DNA of 64,000 bases from JACVRX01 sp963819885 (GTDB taxonomy: Bacteria; Actinomycetota; Actinomycetes; Jiangellales; Jiangellaceae): the NCBI GenBank assembly GCA_963819885.1, contig CAWFXV010000002.1, positions 1 to 64,000 of the forward strand, written 5' to 3'. The translations under genes were made by a program, and so were the position numbers. Positions within the stretch are counted from its first letter, which is position 1; every line of letters begins with the position of its first letter. Below are positions 17,903 to 27,467 of this stretch, piece after piece. Under the pieces are notes generated by a model. It made no database searches, had not been told where the DNA came from, and saw only the letters and a program-made list of their open reading frames with translations.

Positions 17903-18106
17903 TCAGGCCCGTAGGTTGAAGCCCTTGAGCTGGTCGGCTTCGTCCTGCGGGCGTTCGCCGACCGGCGCCTCGCCCTCCTCGGCAAGCTCCGCGTCAGCCG
18001 CTTCCTGGCCCTTGATTCCGGGCAGCGGCCCCTCGGCCAGCGCCTTCTCGATCATGCTCTGGGGTTCATCGCTGGCAGTGCTGTCTCGGTCGTCCTGTTC
18101 GCTCAA
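17903..18106 (-). CDS. Small acidic 67-residue protein
   Basis: TTG 18106 follows GGGAGGTGG with good spacing; a GTG nine bases upstream would overlap that site. The product begins MSEQDDRDSTASDEPQSMIE and continues KALAEGPLPGIKGQEAADAE, then ends in an acidic tail with DEADQLKGFNLRA. It is strongly acidic, without membrane segments, and probably disordered. I know no family. It lies between pgl and the DUF1269 gene on the same strand. Confidence 0.5.
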   Translation of the reverse strand: MSEQDDRDSTASDEPQSMIEKALAEGPLPGIKGQEAADAELAEEGEAPVGERPQDEADQLKGFNLRA

Positions 18107-18188
18107 TTCCGCCACCTCCCGATGGGATCTTGTGCTCGTTCCACTGTCGCCGCCGACGCCGCCTCCCGCAAGTCGTGTCTTCTCCCGA

Positions 18189-18971
18189 TCACGGCGAGGC
18201 GATCCGCTCCAGGCCGCGAGGGAGTGCGGATGCCGCCGCCCGATCGAGCAGCCACAGCGTGCGGTGGCGGCCTCGGGCCCCCGCCGCGGGGACCTGCACC
18301 TCGCCAGCGCCGGACAGTGCCATCCGCACCGCCACGGCCTTGTCTTCCCCGGCAACGACCAGCCAGACCTCCTCAGCCGCACGGATTGCCGGCAGCGTGA
18401 GCGTCAGCCGGATAGGCGGCGGTTTGGGTGCTCCATGGACGGCGACGACGGGTCGGGTCTCGTACAACGCAGGCTGATCGGGGAACAGCGAAGCAACATG
18501 CGCGTCCGGGCCTACCCCGAGGAGCAGCAGGTCGAAGGCCGGCACCCGGGCGTGGTTCTCGGGGCGAGCGGATGCGGCGAGGGTCGCCCGATAGCGGTCG
18601 GCTGCTGTGTCGGGGTCGCCGTGGAGATCGGCGGTGTCCGACGCCGGCATCGGATGAATCCTGGTCGGATTCAGCGCAACCCGATCAAGCAACGCGGCGC
18701 GCGCCTGGGTCTCGTTGCGCTCGGGGTCCGCACTGGGAAGGAACCGCTCATCGCCCCACCACACGTCCAGGTGTCCCCAGTCGACAGCCGACCGCGCGGG
18801 AGATGCCGCGACTGCGGAGAGGGTCTTGGACCCGATCCCGCCGCCGGTCAGGACGATGGATGCGTCACCTCTGGCTGCCTGAACGTCGGCAATGCGCGTA
18901 ATCACTCGGGCAGCGACGGCTTCGGCCAGCACGTCCGGGTCGTGATGGACCACTACGAGCGGCGTGCTCAT
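18189..18971 (-). CDS. pgl: 6-phosphogluconolactonase
   Basis: 260 residues (DevB/SOL3 family). Conserved motifs are LTGGG (phosphate loop), WWGDERFLPSADPERNETQA, FDLLLLGVGPDAHVASLFPD and RLTLTLPAI. In the family the usual GxDGHxAS motif carries a Gly-His, and here it reads GPDAHVAS. The enzyme hydrolyses 6-phosphogluconolactone, the second step of the oxidative pentose phosphate pathway. Its start overlaps the stop of opcA by four bases, so it is last in the tkt-tal-pgi-zwf-opcA-pgl operon. Confidence 0.93.
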   Translation of the reverse strand: MSTPLVVVHHDPDVLAEAVAARVITRIADVQAARGDASIVLTGGGIGSKTLSAVAASPARSAVDWGHLDVWWGDERFLPSADPERNETQARAALLDRVALNPTRIHPMPASDTADLHGDPDTAADRYRATLAASARPENHARVPAFDLLLLGVGPDAHVASLFPDQPALYETRPVVAVHGAPKPPPIRLTLTLPAIRAAEEVWLVVAGEDKAVAVRMALSGAGEVQVPAAGARGRHRTLWLLDRAAASALPRGLERIASP

Positions 18972-19936
18972 CGAGCCGATGCCTTCTGCGCTTCGCCGTG
19001 TGTACGGGTTGTCCTGCCTTTGTCTCGCAACCGGGCCATGCCGTCGGTGAGCACCGCGTGGTACACCTCGTCGGGGTCGAGCCGGCGCAGCTCCTCGGCG
19101 AGACAGTCCCGGTCGAGCCGCTTGGGCAGTGCGACCCGGCGCTCATCACGGCCCGGCACTGACAACGTCGCGTCGTCGTCGCCCGGGCGGTCCAGCTCCA
19201 GCGGTCCCGACCGGCGGTCGAGGCGGACGTTGACGACACCGTCGACTCCGCTCGCCTTCGCCCGGGTCACCGGAACCCGAAGCGTCAGCGCGAGCCAGGC
19301 GGCGAGCAGGTCCGCGCTCGGGCTGTCCGATGCGCCGGTGACCCGAGCTGCTGTGACCCGTTCGAACGGTGGCTGGTCCAGCGCGGCGGCGAGCAGAGCC
19401 CGCCAGCCCGTCACCCGGCTCCAGGCGAGATCGGTATCACCCGGCCGGTAGGACTCGGCCCGCGCGGCGAGCGCCGTACCAGGTCGCTTTGCTGCCGCCG
19501 CGTCGGTGATGCGCCGGTTCGCGAGCCGCCCCACCGGGTCGTCGGCAGGAACGGCCGGCGCAGCGGCGGGCCACCAGGCCACGACCGGCGCATCCGGCAG
19601 CAGCAGCGGGAGCACGACGGACCCCGGATGGGCGGTGAGGGCGCCAAACGTCCGAAGCACGACGACCTCGCTGGCGCCGGCGTCGCCCCCGACTCGGATC
19701 TGGGCATCCAACCGGGCAGCTCCGCGCGCTGACTCCTGTGCCACGGCGAGAATCCGGCAGGGATGCTCGTGGCTGGCATGGTTCGCCGACTCGATCGCGG
19801 GCTCGGCGCTGGCCTCGTCGACCACCAGCACCAGGGTGAGCACCCTGCCAAGGGCGACGGCTCCGTGCGTCTCGCGCAGGTCCACCATGCGCTTGGCAAT
19901 CTTGTGCGCCGTGGTCGACGGCAGGTCGATGATCAT
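18968..19936 (-). CDS. opcA: Glucose-6-phosphate dehydrogenase assembly protein OpcA
   Basis: 322 residues from ATG 19936, whose ATGA overlaps the zwf stop. It begins MIIDLPSTTAHKIAKRMVDL and includes GRVLTLVLVVDEASAE, VVLPLLLPDAPVVAWWPA, DDPVGRLANRRITDA and DLAWSRVTGWRALLAAAL, all characteristic of OpcA. The protein promotes activity/assembly (and redox control) of Zwf in actinobacteria and cyanobacteria, and is nearly always encoded next to zwf. Confidence 0.95.
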   Translation of the reverse strand: MIIDLPSTTAHKIAKRMVDLRETHGAVALGRVLTLVLVVDEASAEPAIESANHASHEHPCRILAVAQESARGAARLDAQIRVGGDAGASEVVVLRTFGALTAHPGSVVLPLLLPDAPVVAWWPAAAPAVPADDPVGRLANRRITDAAAAKRPGTALAARAESYRPGDTDLAWSRVTGWRALLAAALDQPPFERVTAARVTGASDSPSADLLAAWLALTLRVPVTRAKASGVDGVVNVRLDRRSGPLELDRPGDDDATLSVPGRDERRVALPKRLDRDCLAEELRRLDPDEVYHAVLTDGMARLRDKGRTTRTHGEAQKASAR

Positions 19937-21471
19937 GGCCGTCGCCAAACCCGGCCGTCCCGGGCCAGCATCTCCGTGGCCGAGGCCGGCCCCCACGACC
20001 CGGATATGTACGGCTCGGGTTTGCCGTACCGGGCCCAGTACCGTTCTATCGGGTCGAGGATCTGCCAGGACTTCTCGACCTCCTCGTGCCGTGGGAACAA
20101 CGGCGGGTCGCCGAGCAGGACGTCGAGGATGAGGCGCTCGTAGGCCTCCGGGCTGTCCTCGGTGAACGAGTGCCCGTAGCCAAAGTCCATCGTGACGTCG
20201 CGAACCTCCATCGCCGTCCCCGGCACCTTGGATCCGAATCGCATCGTCACGCCCTCGTCCGGCTGCACCCGCACGACCAATGCGTTCTCTCCGAGTTCCT
20301 CGGTCGCGGTCGACTCGAACGGCAAATGCGGAGCGCGTTCGAACACCACGGCCACCTCGGTGACCCGGCGGCCGAGCCGCTTGCCGGTGCGCAGATAGAA
20401 CGGAACCCCGGCCCAACGCCGGGTGTCGATGTCGAGACGGATGGCTGCGTACGTCTCGGTGCGAGAATCGGCCGGAATCCCCTCTTCCTGGAGAAATCCT
20501 GCCACCTTGACTCCGCCCGCCCAGCCCTCGGAGTACTGACCGCGCGCAGTGTGCCGGCCCAGGTCCGGCGGCAGCCGGACCGCGGAGAGAACTTTCTCCT
20601 TCTCCGCCCGCAGGTCCGAGGCGTCGAACGAGACCGGCTCCTCCATTCCGACCAGCGCGAGTAACTGAAGCAGGTGGTTCTGGATCACATCCCGCGCCGC
20701 CCCGATGCCGTCGTAATATCCGGCCCGGCTCCCGATGCCGACGTCTTCTGCCATCGTGATCTGCACGTGATCGACGAAATGCGCATTCCAGATCGGCTCG
20801 AACAGCTGGTTCGCAAACCGCAACGCCATGATGTTCTGCACAGTCTCTTTGCCGAGATAGTGGTCGATGCGGAAGATCGAGTCCGGCGGAAAGATCGACT
20901 CAACGGTGTCGTTGAGGTCACGGGCGCTGGCCAGGTCGTGCCCGAACGGTTTCTCGATCACCACTCGACGCCACTGGTCCGGGTTGTCGGGCTCAGCCAG
21001 CCCCGAGCGCGCGAGCTGCTTGCACACGACGCCGAAGAACTTGGGGGGGATCGACAAGTAGAACGCATAATTTCCGCCGGTGCCCTGCTGGTCGTCGAGG
21101 GAACGAACCGTCTCGGCCAGCCGGTCGAATGCGTCGTCGTCGGAGAACTCACCAGGCACGAAGCGAAAACCTTGTGACAGCTGCCGCCACGTGGCCTCTC
21201 GAAACGGAGTCCGCGCGTACTGACGCACTGCGTCGTGAACTTCCCTGCCGAAGTCCTGGTCGGCCCAGTCGCGGCGGGCGAAACCCACGAGCGAGAACCC
21301 CGGCGGGAGCAGGCCTCGGTTGGCCAGGTCATAGACCGCCGGCATGAGCTTCCTCCGCGAGAGATCACCGGTCACGCCGAAGATCACCAGACTGCACGGG
21401 CCGGCGATGCGGGGCAGCCGCTTGTCCTGCGGATTCCGAAGCGGGTTCTTCGGGCGACCGTCGGTTCTCAC
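19933..21471 (-). CDS. zwf: Glucose-6-phosphate 1-dehydrogenase
   Basis: 512 residues, full length. The nucleotide-binding motif is IFGVTGDLSRRKLMPA; the catalytic segment RIDHYLGKETVQNIMALRFA is intact, as are VVIEKPFGHD and the C-terminal RYWARYGKPEPYISGSWGPA. It oxidises glucose 6-P to 6-phosphogluconolactone with NADP+ and is the entry to the oxidative branch. It overlaps pgi upstream and opcA downstream by four bases each, so translation is coupled. Confidence 0.97.
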   Translation of the reverse strand: MRTDGRPKNPLRNPQDKRLPRIAGPCSLVIFGVTGDLSRRKLMPAVYDLANRGLLPPGFSLVGFARRDWADQDFGREVHDAVRQYARTPFREATWRQLSQGFRFVPGEFSDDDAFDRLAETVRSLDDQQGTGGNYAFYLSIPPKFFGVVCKQLARSGLAEPDNPDQWRRVVIEKPFGHDLASARDLNDTVESIFPPDSIFRIDHYLGKETVQNIMALRFANQLFEPIWNAHFVDHVQITMAEDVGIGSRAGYYDGIGAARDVIQNHLLQLLALVGMEEPVSFDASDLRAEKEKVLSAVRLPPDLGRHTARGQYSEGWAGGVKVAGFLQEEGIPADSRTETYAAIRLDIDTRRWAGVPFYLRTGKRLGRRVTEVAVVFERAPHLPFESTATEELGENALVVRVQPDEGVTMRFGSKVPGTAMEVRDVTMDFGYGHSFTEDSPEAYERLILDVLLGDPPLFPRHEEVEKSWQILDPIERYWARYGKPEPYISGSWGPASATEMLARDGRVWRRP

Positions 21472-23051
21472 CGCAGAACCTCGAGCAGGCGGGACCGGCC
21501 CGCCGCCCGGTCGGTCAGGTGCAGGCGGAGGACCGGCCGGTTCTGGTCGGCCAGGACCTGAGCATCACCGGCTGCCTGGGCGGTGATCAGCTCGCCGAAC
21601 GTGAATGGCCGATCGGGTATGGCAAGGTCGTCTTCAACCGCACCGGTCACCTGCAGGAACACGCCGGTCGGCGGTCCGCCCTTGTGGTACTGCCCGGTCG
21701 AGTGCAGGAATCGTGGTCCCCAGCCGAAGGTCACCGGCCGCTGCGTGCGCATCGCCAGCGGCCGTCGAACATCGGCCAATGCCGCGTCGGCGCCTTCTCG
21801 ATCCAGATACGCCATGACCGCCAGATAGCCGTTGGCGGGCAGCCGTGACAGCAACGCCGCGACGGCCGTCGGCAATGAGTCCGCGCCGTCCAACAGTCCG
21901 GGCGCCCCGCGCACCTCGACCGGGCCGTCGACGAAGGCGGCAGGCTCCGCCTCCGGCCGGCCGTCGAGAAGACCGCGAGTTGCCTTCTTGGCGCTCTCCA
22001 CGTCGGGCTGATCGAACGGGTTGATCCCGATCACCTGGCCGGCTACTGCCGTGGCGTACTCCCACAGCAGGAATTGGGCACCCAGCGGCCCACTCACACT
22101 GACGCCGCCGTCAGGTGGCGCCGGGCCGAGCACAGCCGGCAGCACGTCCGATGCTGGCCACTGCATCTCCGGGTCGTCGATCCCGGCGAGCGCGATTGGC
22201 AGCACACCAGTACCGTCCTTGCCCGTCGACTCGGCGATCAGTTGCTCTGCCCAGTCGGCAAAGCCGACGATCCCAGAGCCGGCATCGCCGATGGCCACTT
22301 TGTCCCGCCCGGTGGAGACCCCACCACCGAGAGCCGCGCCGAGGACGAGCGCAGGGTTGCTCGTGTCGTCAGCGGACAGCGCCGGTGCCGCCGACGCTGC
22401 CTCGTCGAGCAACGCCGACACGTCGACTCCCGCCAGCGCCGAGGGCACGAGGCCGAATGCCGTCAGTGCCGAATAGCGGCCACCGACGCTCGGATCGGCG
22501 AGGAACACGCGCCGGTAGCTCGCGGCTGTCGCGAGCTCGGCCAGGCCGGAGCCTGGATCGGTCACGGCCACCATCCGCGATCCGGGTTCGACTCCCGCCG
22601 CGGCGAAGGCCGCTTCGAACACGCGGCGCTGGCTGTCGGTCTCCACCGTCGATCCGGACTTGCTGGACACCACGACGACCGTGCGGTCGAGGCGGTCCTC
22701 GAGCGCGGCCCTGATCCGCGCGGGGTCCGTGGTGTCGAGGACGGTCAGCTCGATGCCCGCGGTTCGGGTGATGACTTCAGGCGCTAGCGAAGACCCGCCC
22801 ATACCGCACAGCACGATCCGGTCGAGCCCCTCCGCACGCAAGTCGGCCTGCAGCGCCTCGATCTCGGCGAGCAGTGGCCGGGATGTCTCGTACAGCCGTA
22901 CCCAGCCGAGACGGACTGCGGCCTCTTCCTGCGCGGCTGCTCCCCACAGCGTCGGGTCGGCTGCTGCGAGGCGGGATGCGGCACGATCCGCGACCAACCT
23001 GCCGACAATGGCCTCGTCTGCAGCCCGGGTCGAGACCGCAAGCCCACCCAT
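21468..23051 (-). CDS. pgi: Glucose-6-phosphate isomerase
   Basis: About 527 residues. ATG 23051 shares its A with the tal stop (TGATG), so I prefer it to the TTG three bases earlier. Isomerase features include VLCGMGGSSLAPEVI, VVSSKSGSTVETDS (sugar-phosphate loop), DPSVGGRYSALTAFGL and the late FLHSTGQYHKGGP with the catalytic His/Lys region. It is the divergent, long form fused in many actinobacterial tkt-tal-zwf operons. It interconverts glucose 6-P and fructose 6-P, allowing carbon to recycle through the oxidative branch. Confidence 0.92.
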   Translation of the reverse strand: MGGLAVSTRAADEAIVGRLVADRAASRLAAADPTLWGAAAQEEAAVRLGWVRLYETSRPLLAEIEALQADLRAEGLDRIVLCGMGGSSLAPEVITRTAGIELTVLDTTDPARIRAALEDRLDRTVVVVSSKSGSTVETDSQRRVFEAAFAAAGVEPGSRMVAVTDPGSGLAELATAASYRRVFLADPSVGGRYSALTAFGLVPSALAGVDVSALLDEAASAAPALSADDTSNPALVLGAALGGGVSTGRDKVAIGDAGSGIVGFADWAEQLIAESTGKDGTGVLPIALAGIDDPEMQWPASDVLPAVLGPAPPDGGVSVSGPLGAQFLLWEYATAVAGQVIGINPFDQPDVESAKKATRGLLDGRPEAEPAAFVDGPVEVRGAPGLLDGADSLPTAVAALLSRLPANGYLAVMAYLDREGADAALADVRRPLAMRTQRPVTFGWGPRFLHSTGQYHKGGPPTGVFLQVTGAVEDDLAIPDRPFTFGELITAQAAGDAQVLADQNRPVLRLHLTDRAAGRSRLLEVLR

Positions 23052-24181
23052 CAACGACCCGCCTGTAGCGTCGCCTCGACGGTGTCGATCAGACTCGTCC
23101 AGCTGGTCGCGAACTTCTCGACACCCTGTTCCTCGAGGACCCGACCGACATCGTCGAGGTCAACGCCAACCTCGCGCAGCCGGTCGAATACGGCTCGGGC
23201 TTCGTCGAAGGCTCCCGTGATGGTGTCGCCTTGGATCTCGCCGTGGTCTGCCACCGCCTCTAAGGTCTTCTCGGGCATCGTGTTGACCGTCTCGGGGGCG
23301 ACTAGTTCGGTGACGTACAGAGTGTCGGAGTATTCGGGGTTCTTGGTGCCGGTAGAGGCCCACAGCGGCCGCTGGCGGGCCGCCCCAGCCGCTTCCAAGC
23401 GGCGCCACCGCTCGCCGGCGACGAACTCTTGGTACGCCTGATAGGCAAGCCGGGCGTTGGCGACTGCCGCCTGGCCGCGCAACCCGAGCGCATCGTCAGT
23501 GCCGATCGTCTCCAGCCGCTTGTCTATCTCCGTATCAACCCGGCTGACGAAGAACGACGCCACCGACGCGATTCCGTCCAGCGGCTGGTCCATAGCCAGT
23601 CGCTGCTCCAGGCCCGACGCGTATGCGTCCATCACTTCCCGGTACCGGTCCACTGTGAAGATCAACGTCACGTTGACGCTGACGCCGTCGGCGATGACCG
23701 ACGTGATCGCGGGCAGACCGGGGCCAGTCCCAGGGATCTTGACGAACAAGTTTGGCTGGCCGACTTCTGCCCACAGATCGTGTGCCTGGTCGGTGGTGGG
23801 CTGGGTCTGGTAGGCCAGCCGCGGGTCGACCTCGATCGAGACCCGGCCGTCGCGTCCACCGGTTCGCTCGGCTACTGGCTCGAGCAGGTCGCAGGCCGCT
23901 CGGACGTCGTCCGTCGTGAGATCACGGATGGCGGTATCGGCATGCGATCCGAGTTGCGCGTGCGTCCTGAGCTGGCCGTCATACGCGCTGCTCTTGGTGA
24001 TCGCTGCTTGGAAGATCGTCGGATTGGTCGTGACGCCGACGACGTGGCACTCATCGACCAGTTTCTGCAGGGTGCCAGCCTCGAGCCGGTCACGGGACAA
24101 GTCGTCGAGCCAGATCGCGACACCCTGCTCGGAAAGCCGACGCAGCCGGTCGACGTCGCGGATGGTGGGCGGGTTCGTCAT
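23051..24181 (-). CDS. tal: Transaldolase
   Basis: 376 residues from ATG 24181, five bases after GGAGGA. It is of the long actinobacterial TalB/Tal type: GVAIWLDDLSRDRLEAG, CHVVGVTTNPTIFQAAI, VSIEVDPRLAYQTQ, NLFVKIPGT (Schiff-base Lys) and VNVTLIFTVDRYREVMDAYA. It moves a dihydroxyacetone unit between sedoheptulose 7-P and glyceraldehyde 3-P. It lies 25 bp after tkt and overlaps pgi by one base. Confidence 0.96.
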   Translation of the reverse strand: MTNPPTIRDVDRLRRLSEQGVAIWLDDLSRDRLEAGTLQKLVDECHVVGVTTNPTIFQAAITKSSAYDGQLRTHAQLGSHADTAIRDLTTDDVRAACDLLEPVAERTGGRDGRVSIEVDPRLAYQTQPTTDQAHDLWAEVGQPNLFVKIPGTGPGLPAITSVIADGVSVNVTLIFTVDRYREVMDAYASGLEQRLAMDQPLDGIASVASFFVSRVDTEIDKRLETIGTDDALGLRGQAAVANARLAYQAYQEFVAGERWRRLEAAGAARQRPLWASTGTKNPEYSDTLYVTELVAPETVNTMPEKTLEAVADHGEIQGDTITGAFDEARAVFDRLREVGVDLDDVGRVLEEQGVEKFATSWTSLIDTVEATLQAGR

Positions 24182-24206
24182 GACTGTCCTCCGGACGGTT
24201 GGGGGG

Positions 24207-26321
24207 TCAACCTGCGGCGGCCGCGATGGATTCTTTGGCTGCCGCGGCGACGGCCTCGGCAGTGATGCCGAACTCGCTGAACAGAGTCTTGTAATCGGCC
24301 GATGCCCCGAAGTGTTCGAGGCTGATCGACCGGCCGGCGTCGCCGACGAGCTCGCGCCAGCCCTGTGCGACTGCCGCTTCGACCGACACCCGGGCTCGCA
24401 CGCTCGGCGGGAGCACGTCGTCGCGGTACTGCTGGTCCTCACGGAGGAACCATTCACGACAGGGCATCGACACCACCCGGGCAGAGACGCCCTCAGCGGC
24501 AAGCAGGTCACGCGCGGCCACCGCCAGTTGCACCTCTGAGCCGGTTGCGATCAGCACGACGTCGGGGGGACCGTCGTCGGTGTCGAGGAGCACGTATGCG
24601 CCGCGCGCCACGCCGTCGGCGGACGCAAAGCCATCCGTTCCCCGCGGAAAGGTCGGGACGTTCTGCCGGGTCAAGCACATCCCGGCTGGTCGCGGCCGGG
24701 TCGCGTGATGTTCCAGGACGGTCCGCCAGGCGACGGCCGTCTCGTTGGCATCGGCAGGTCGGACGACGTCCAGCCCGGGGATCGCGCGCAACGCGGCCAA
24801 ATGCTCGACCGGCTGGTGGGTCGGTCCGTCCTCGCCCAGTCCGATCGAGTCGTGGGTCCAGACATAGGTGACCGGCAGGCCCATGACGGCCGCCAGGCGT
24901 ACCGCCGGCCGCATGTAATCGCTGAACACCAGGAACGTCCCGCCGTACGGGCGGGTCAGCCCGTGCAACGCGATGCCGTTGAGAATCGATCCCATCCCGT
25001 GCTCGCGGATGCCGAAGTGCAGGACCCGGCCGTACCAGTCGCCTTCGAACTCCTTGCTAGAGCGGTCCGGCGGCAAGAACGACAACTCGCCGTCGGGCGT
25101 GGTGTTGTTGCTGCCGGCCAGGTCAGCGGAGCCGCCCCACAGTTCGGGAAGCACCGGTGCCAGGGCGGTGAGGACCTCACCGGACGCCTTGCGGGTGGCG
25201 ACGTCCTTGCCGGGGGGGAACGTCGGCAGCGCGTCCACCCAGCCGGTCGGCAACGCCGATTTCGCCAGCCGGTCGAGCAGCTCTGCCTGATCCGGGTTGG
25301 CCTCTTGCCAGGCGGTGAACCGCTCGGCCCAGGCCTTGTGCAGCGCGGATCCGCGATCGCGGACAGCGAGGGCGTGCTCGCGGACGTCGTCGGTGACGGC
25401 AAAGGTTTGCTCGGGGTCGAAGCCGAGCAGCTTCTTGGTCGCGGCAACCTCGTCCGCTCCGAGCGCCGAGCCGTGTGCGGTTCCGGTGTTCTGCTTGGTG
25501 GGCGCCGGCCAACCGATGATCGTCCGCAGCGCGATGAACGAGGGCCGCTCGGTCTGGTCCCGGGCCGCCTGGAACGCGGCATAGAGAGACTCGACGTCCT
25601 CGTGGTACGGCCCTTCGCGGTTGCTGCCTCCCACCCAGTCGACCCTCTGCACATGCCAGCCGTACGCCTCGTATCGCGAGGGGACATCTTCGGAGAACGC
25701 GACCCGGGTGTCGTCCTCGATCGAGATCTGGTTGTCGTCCCACAGCAGCACCAAGTTGCCTAGCCGCTGTGTGCCCGCGAGTGAGGAGGTTTCGCCCGAC
25801 ACACCCTCTTGTAGGTCGCCGTCCGATGCGATGCACCAGATCGTGTGGTCGAACACGCTCTCACCAGGGGCGGGGTCCGGGTCGAGCAGCCCGCGGGTGC
25901 GGCGGGCGGCCATCGCCATCCCGACGGCATTGCCAACCCCCTGGCCGAGTGGGCCGGTCGTGGTCTCCACACCGGGCGTGTGATGGACCTCCGGATGCCC
26001 CGGGGTGATGGAACCCCAGGTACGCAGTGCGGCCAGGTCCTCGAGGGCCATCGGGTAGCCGGACAGGTAGAGCTGGATGTAGAGCGTCAGGCTCGAATGG
26101 CCGGCTGAGAGGACGAACCGGTCCCTGCCCAACCAACTCGGATCGCCCGGGTCGTGCCGGAGGAGCCGCTGGAAAAGCAGGTATGCGGCCGGCGCGAGGC
26201 TCATCGCAGTACCGGGGTGTCCGTTGCCGACTTTCTCGACTGCGTCCATCGCGAGGACCCGTATGGTGTCCACGGCCCGCTTGTCGAGATCCGTCCAGTC
26301 CAGGGCACTCTGCTCGATCAC
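24207..26321 (-). CDS. tkt: Transketolase
   Basis: 704 residues starting at GTG 26321 behind GAGAGGAGC. Motifs: VEKVGNGHPGTAMSLAPAAY, FVLSAGHSSLTLY, TTGPLGQGVGNAVGMAMA, ASDGDLQEGVSGET (ThDP/Mg2+ site), LWDDNQISI and THDSIGLGEDGPTHQPVEHL. It is the ThDP-dependent two-carbon transfer enzyme of the non-oxidative pentose phosphate pathway. It is the first gene of the operon, and divergent from ctaB. Confidence 0.97.
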   Translation of the reverse strand: MIEQSALDWTDLDKRAVDTIRVLAMDAVEKVGNGHPGTAMSLAPAAYLLFQRLLRHDPGDPSWLGRDRFVLSAGHSSLTLYIQLYLSGYPMALEDLAALRTWGSITPGHPEVHHTPGVETTTGPLGQGVGNAVGMAMAARRTRGLLDPDPAPGESVFDHTIWCIASDGDLQEGVSGETSSLAGTQRLGNLVLLWDDNQISIEDDTRVAFSEDVPSRYEAYGWHVQRVDWVGGSNREGPYHEDVESLYAAFQAARDQTERPSFIALRTIIGWPAPTKQNTGTAHGSALGADEVAATKKLLGFDPEQTFAVTDDVREHALAVRDRGSALHKAWAERFTAWQEANPDQAELLDRLAKSALPTGWVDALPTFPPGKDVATRKASGEVLTALAPVLPELWGGSADLAGSNNTTPDGELSFLPPDRSSKEFEGDWYGRVLHFGIREHGMGSILNGIALHGLTRPYGGTFLVFSDYMRPAVRLAAVMGLPVTYVWTHDSIGLGEDGPTHQPVEHLAALRAIPGLDVVRPADANETAVAWRTVLEHHATRPRPAGMCLTRQNVPTFPRGTDGFASADGVARGAYVLLDTDDGPPDVVLIATGSEVQLAVAARDLLAAEGVSARVVSMPCREWFLREDQQYRDDVLPPSVRARVSVEAAVAQGWRELVGDAGRSISLEHFGASADYKTLFSEFGITAEAVAAAAKESIAAAAG

Positions 26322-26517
26322 CGGATCGTGCTCCTCTCGACCGACGACCTGGGAGATCAGGCCTCGTCGACATGCTGAATGCGGCCCTGAGCGAGCCTAC
26401 CCATCAGGCGGCAGGCACGCGTGCTGTCGCTGTCCGGCGGTGGCGTATCGGTAGACTCGCGTGGTCCCGCGCAGCTGCGTTGGGGTCGCGCCATCCGCGG
26501 CACGAGAGAGGTAGGTC
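26322..26517. promoter_or_regulatory. Divergent tkt/ctaB promoter region
   Basis: 196 bp between two divergent starts must hold promoters in both directions. I see no convincing operator or small ORF; the ctaB side carries AGAGAGGTAGG as its ribosome site. Confidence 0.4.
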
Positions 26518-27456
26518 GTGACGACCGTCGAGCCGCACCGTGTTTCGGACGTGCGACCTCGGCCGAGCTCGTGGCGTGCGTCCTGCGCGGCCTACCTGTC
26601 GTTGATGAAACTGCGGGTCGTCGAGCTGTTACTGGTGACGACGCTGCCAGCCATGGTGCTCGCCGAGCGCGGTGTGCCCCCGGTCGGACTCGTCGTGGTC
26701 ACGTTGTCGGCCGGCACGCTCGCCGCCGGCAGTGCCCATGCCTTCAACCAGGTGCTCGAGCGCGATATCGATGCCGTGATGCGACGCACGCACCGGCGGC
26801 CCGTTGCCACAGCTGTCATCTCACCGGTCGCCGGCACGGTGTTTGCCGTCGTGCTTCTCATCGCAGCGGTGCTGCTGATGCTGGCTTTCGTCAACCCGCT
26901 GGCCGCAGCGCTGACGGTCGCCGCGAATGTCTTCTACGTCGTGGTCTACACCGTGCTGCTCAAGCGTAGGACCTCACAGAACATCGTCTGGGGTGGGGTC
27001 GCCGGCTGCCTGCCGACGCTGATCGGCTGGGCTGCGATCACTGGCAGCCTGGCCTGGCAGCCAGTGCTGCTGTTCCTGATCGTGTTCTTCTGGACCCCGC
27101 CGCACTACTGGCCGCTCGCGATGCGCTTTCGCGAGGACTATGCCCGCGCAGGCGTTCCTATGCTGCCCGTCGTAGCCCCGCCCGCGACTGTGGCTCGGCA
27201 GATCCTCGGCTATTCCTGGGCGATGGCCGTGACGACGCTGATGCTCTGGCCCGTCGCCGACCTCGGCTGGTTGTACGGCACGTTCGCGATTCTCGCCGGC
27301 GGTTGGTTCCTTGCCGAGGCGCACCGGCTGTACCGACGGGCCAAGCGCGATCCCAGCGGTGCCGAATTGCAGGCGATGCGGCTCTTCCACGGCTCGATCA
27401 CCTACTTGACGATCGTGTTCGCAGCCGTGGCCATCGACGTGCTTCTGTTGAGCTAG
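26518..27456 (+). CDS. ctaB: Protoheme IX farnesyltransferase (heme O synthase)
   Basis: 312 residues from GTG 26518. It is a UbiA-superfamily membrane prenyltransferase with about eight TM helices. The first Asp-rich site is visible (HAFNQVLERDIDAVMRRTHR RP, with N-x4-RDxD), and the second conserved block is FFWTPPHYWPLAMRFREDYA, followed by GVPMLPVV. It converts heme B to heme O for aa3-type cytochrome oxidase; CtaA, encoded nearby on the other strand, makes heme A. Confidence 0.96.
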   Translation: MTTVEPHRVSDVRPRPSSWRASCAAYLSLMKLRVVELLLVTTLPAMVLAERGVPPVGLVVVTLSAGTLAAGSAHAFNQVLERDIDAVMRRTHRRPVATAVISPVAGTVFAVVLLIAAVLLMLAFVNPLAAALTVAANVFYVVVYTVLLKRRTSQNIVWGGVAGCLPTLIGWAAITGSLAWQPVLLFLIVFFWTPPHYWPLAMRFREDYARAGVPMLPVVAPPATVARQILGYSWAMAVTTLMLWPVADLGWLYGTFAILAGGWFLAEAHRLYRRAKRDPSGAELQAMRLFHGSITYLTIVFAAVAIDVLLLS

Positions 27457-27467
27457 CGGCGCCGCGG

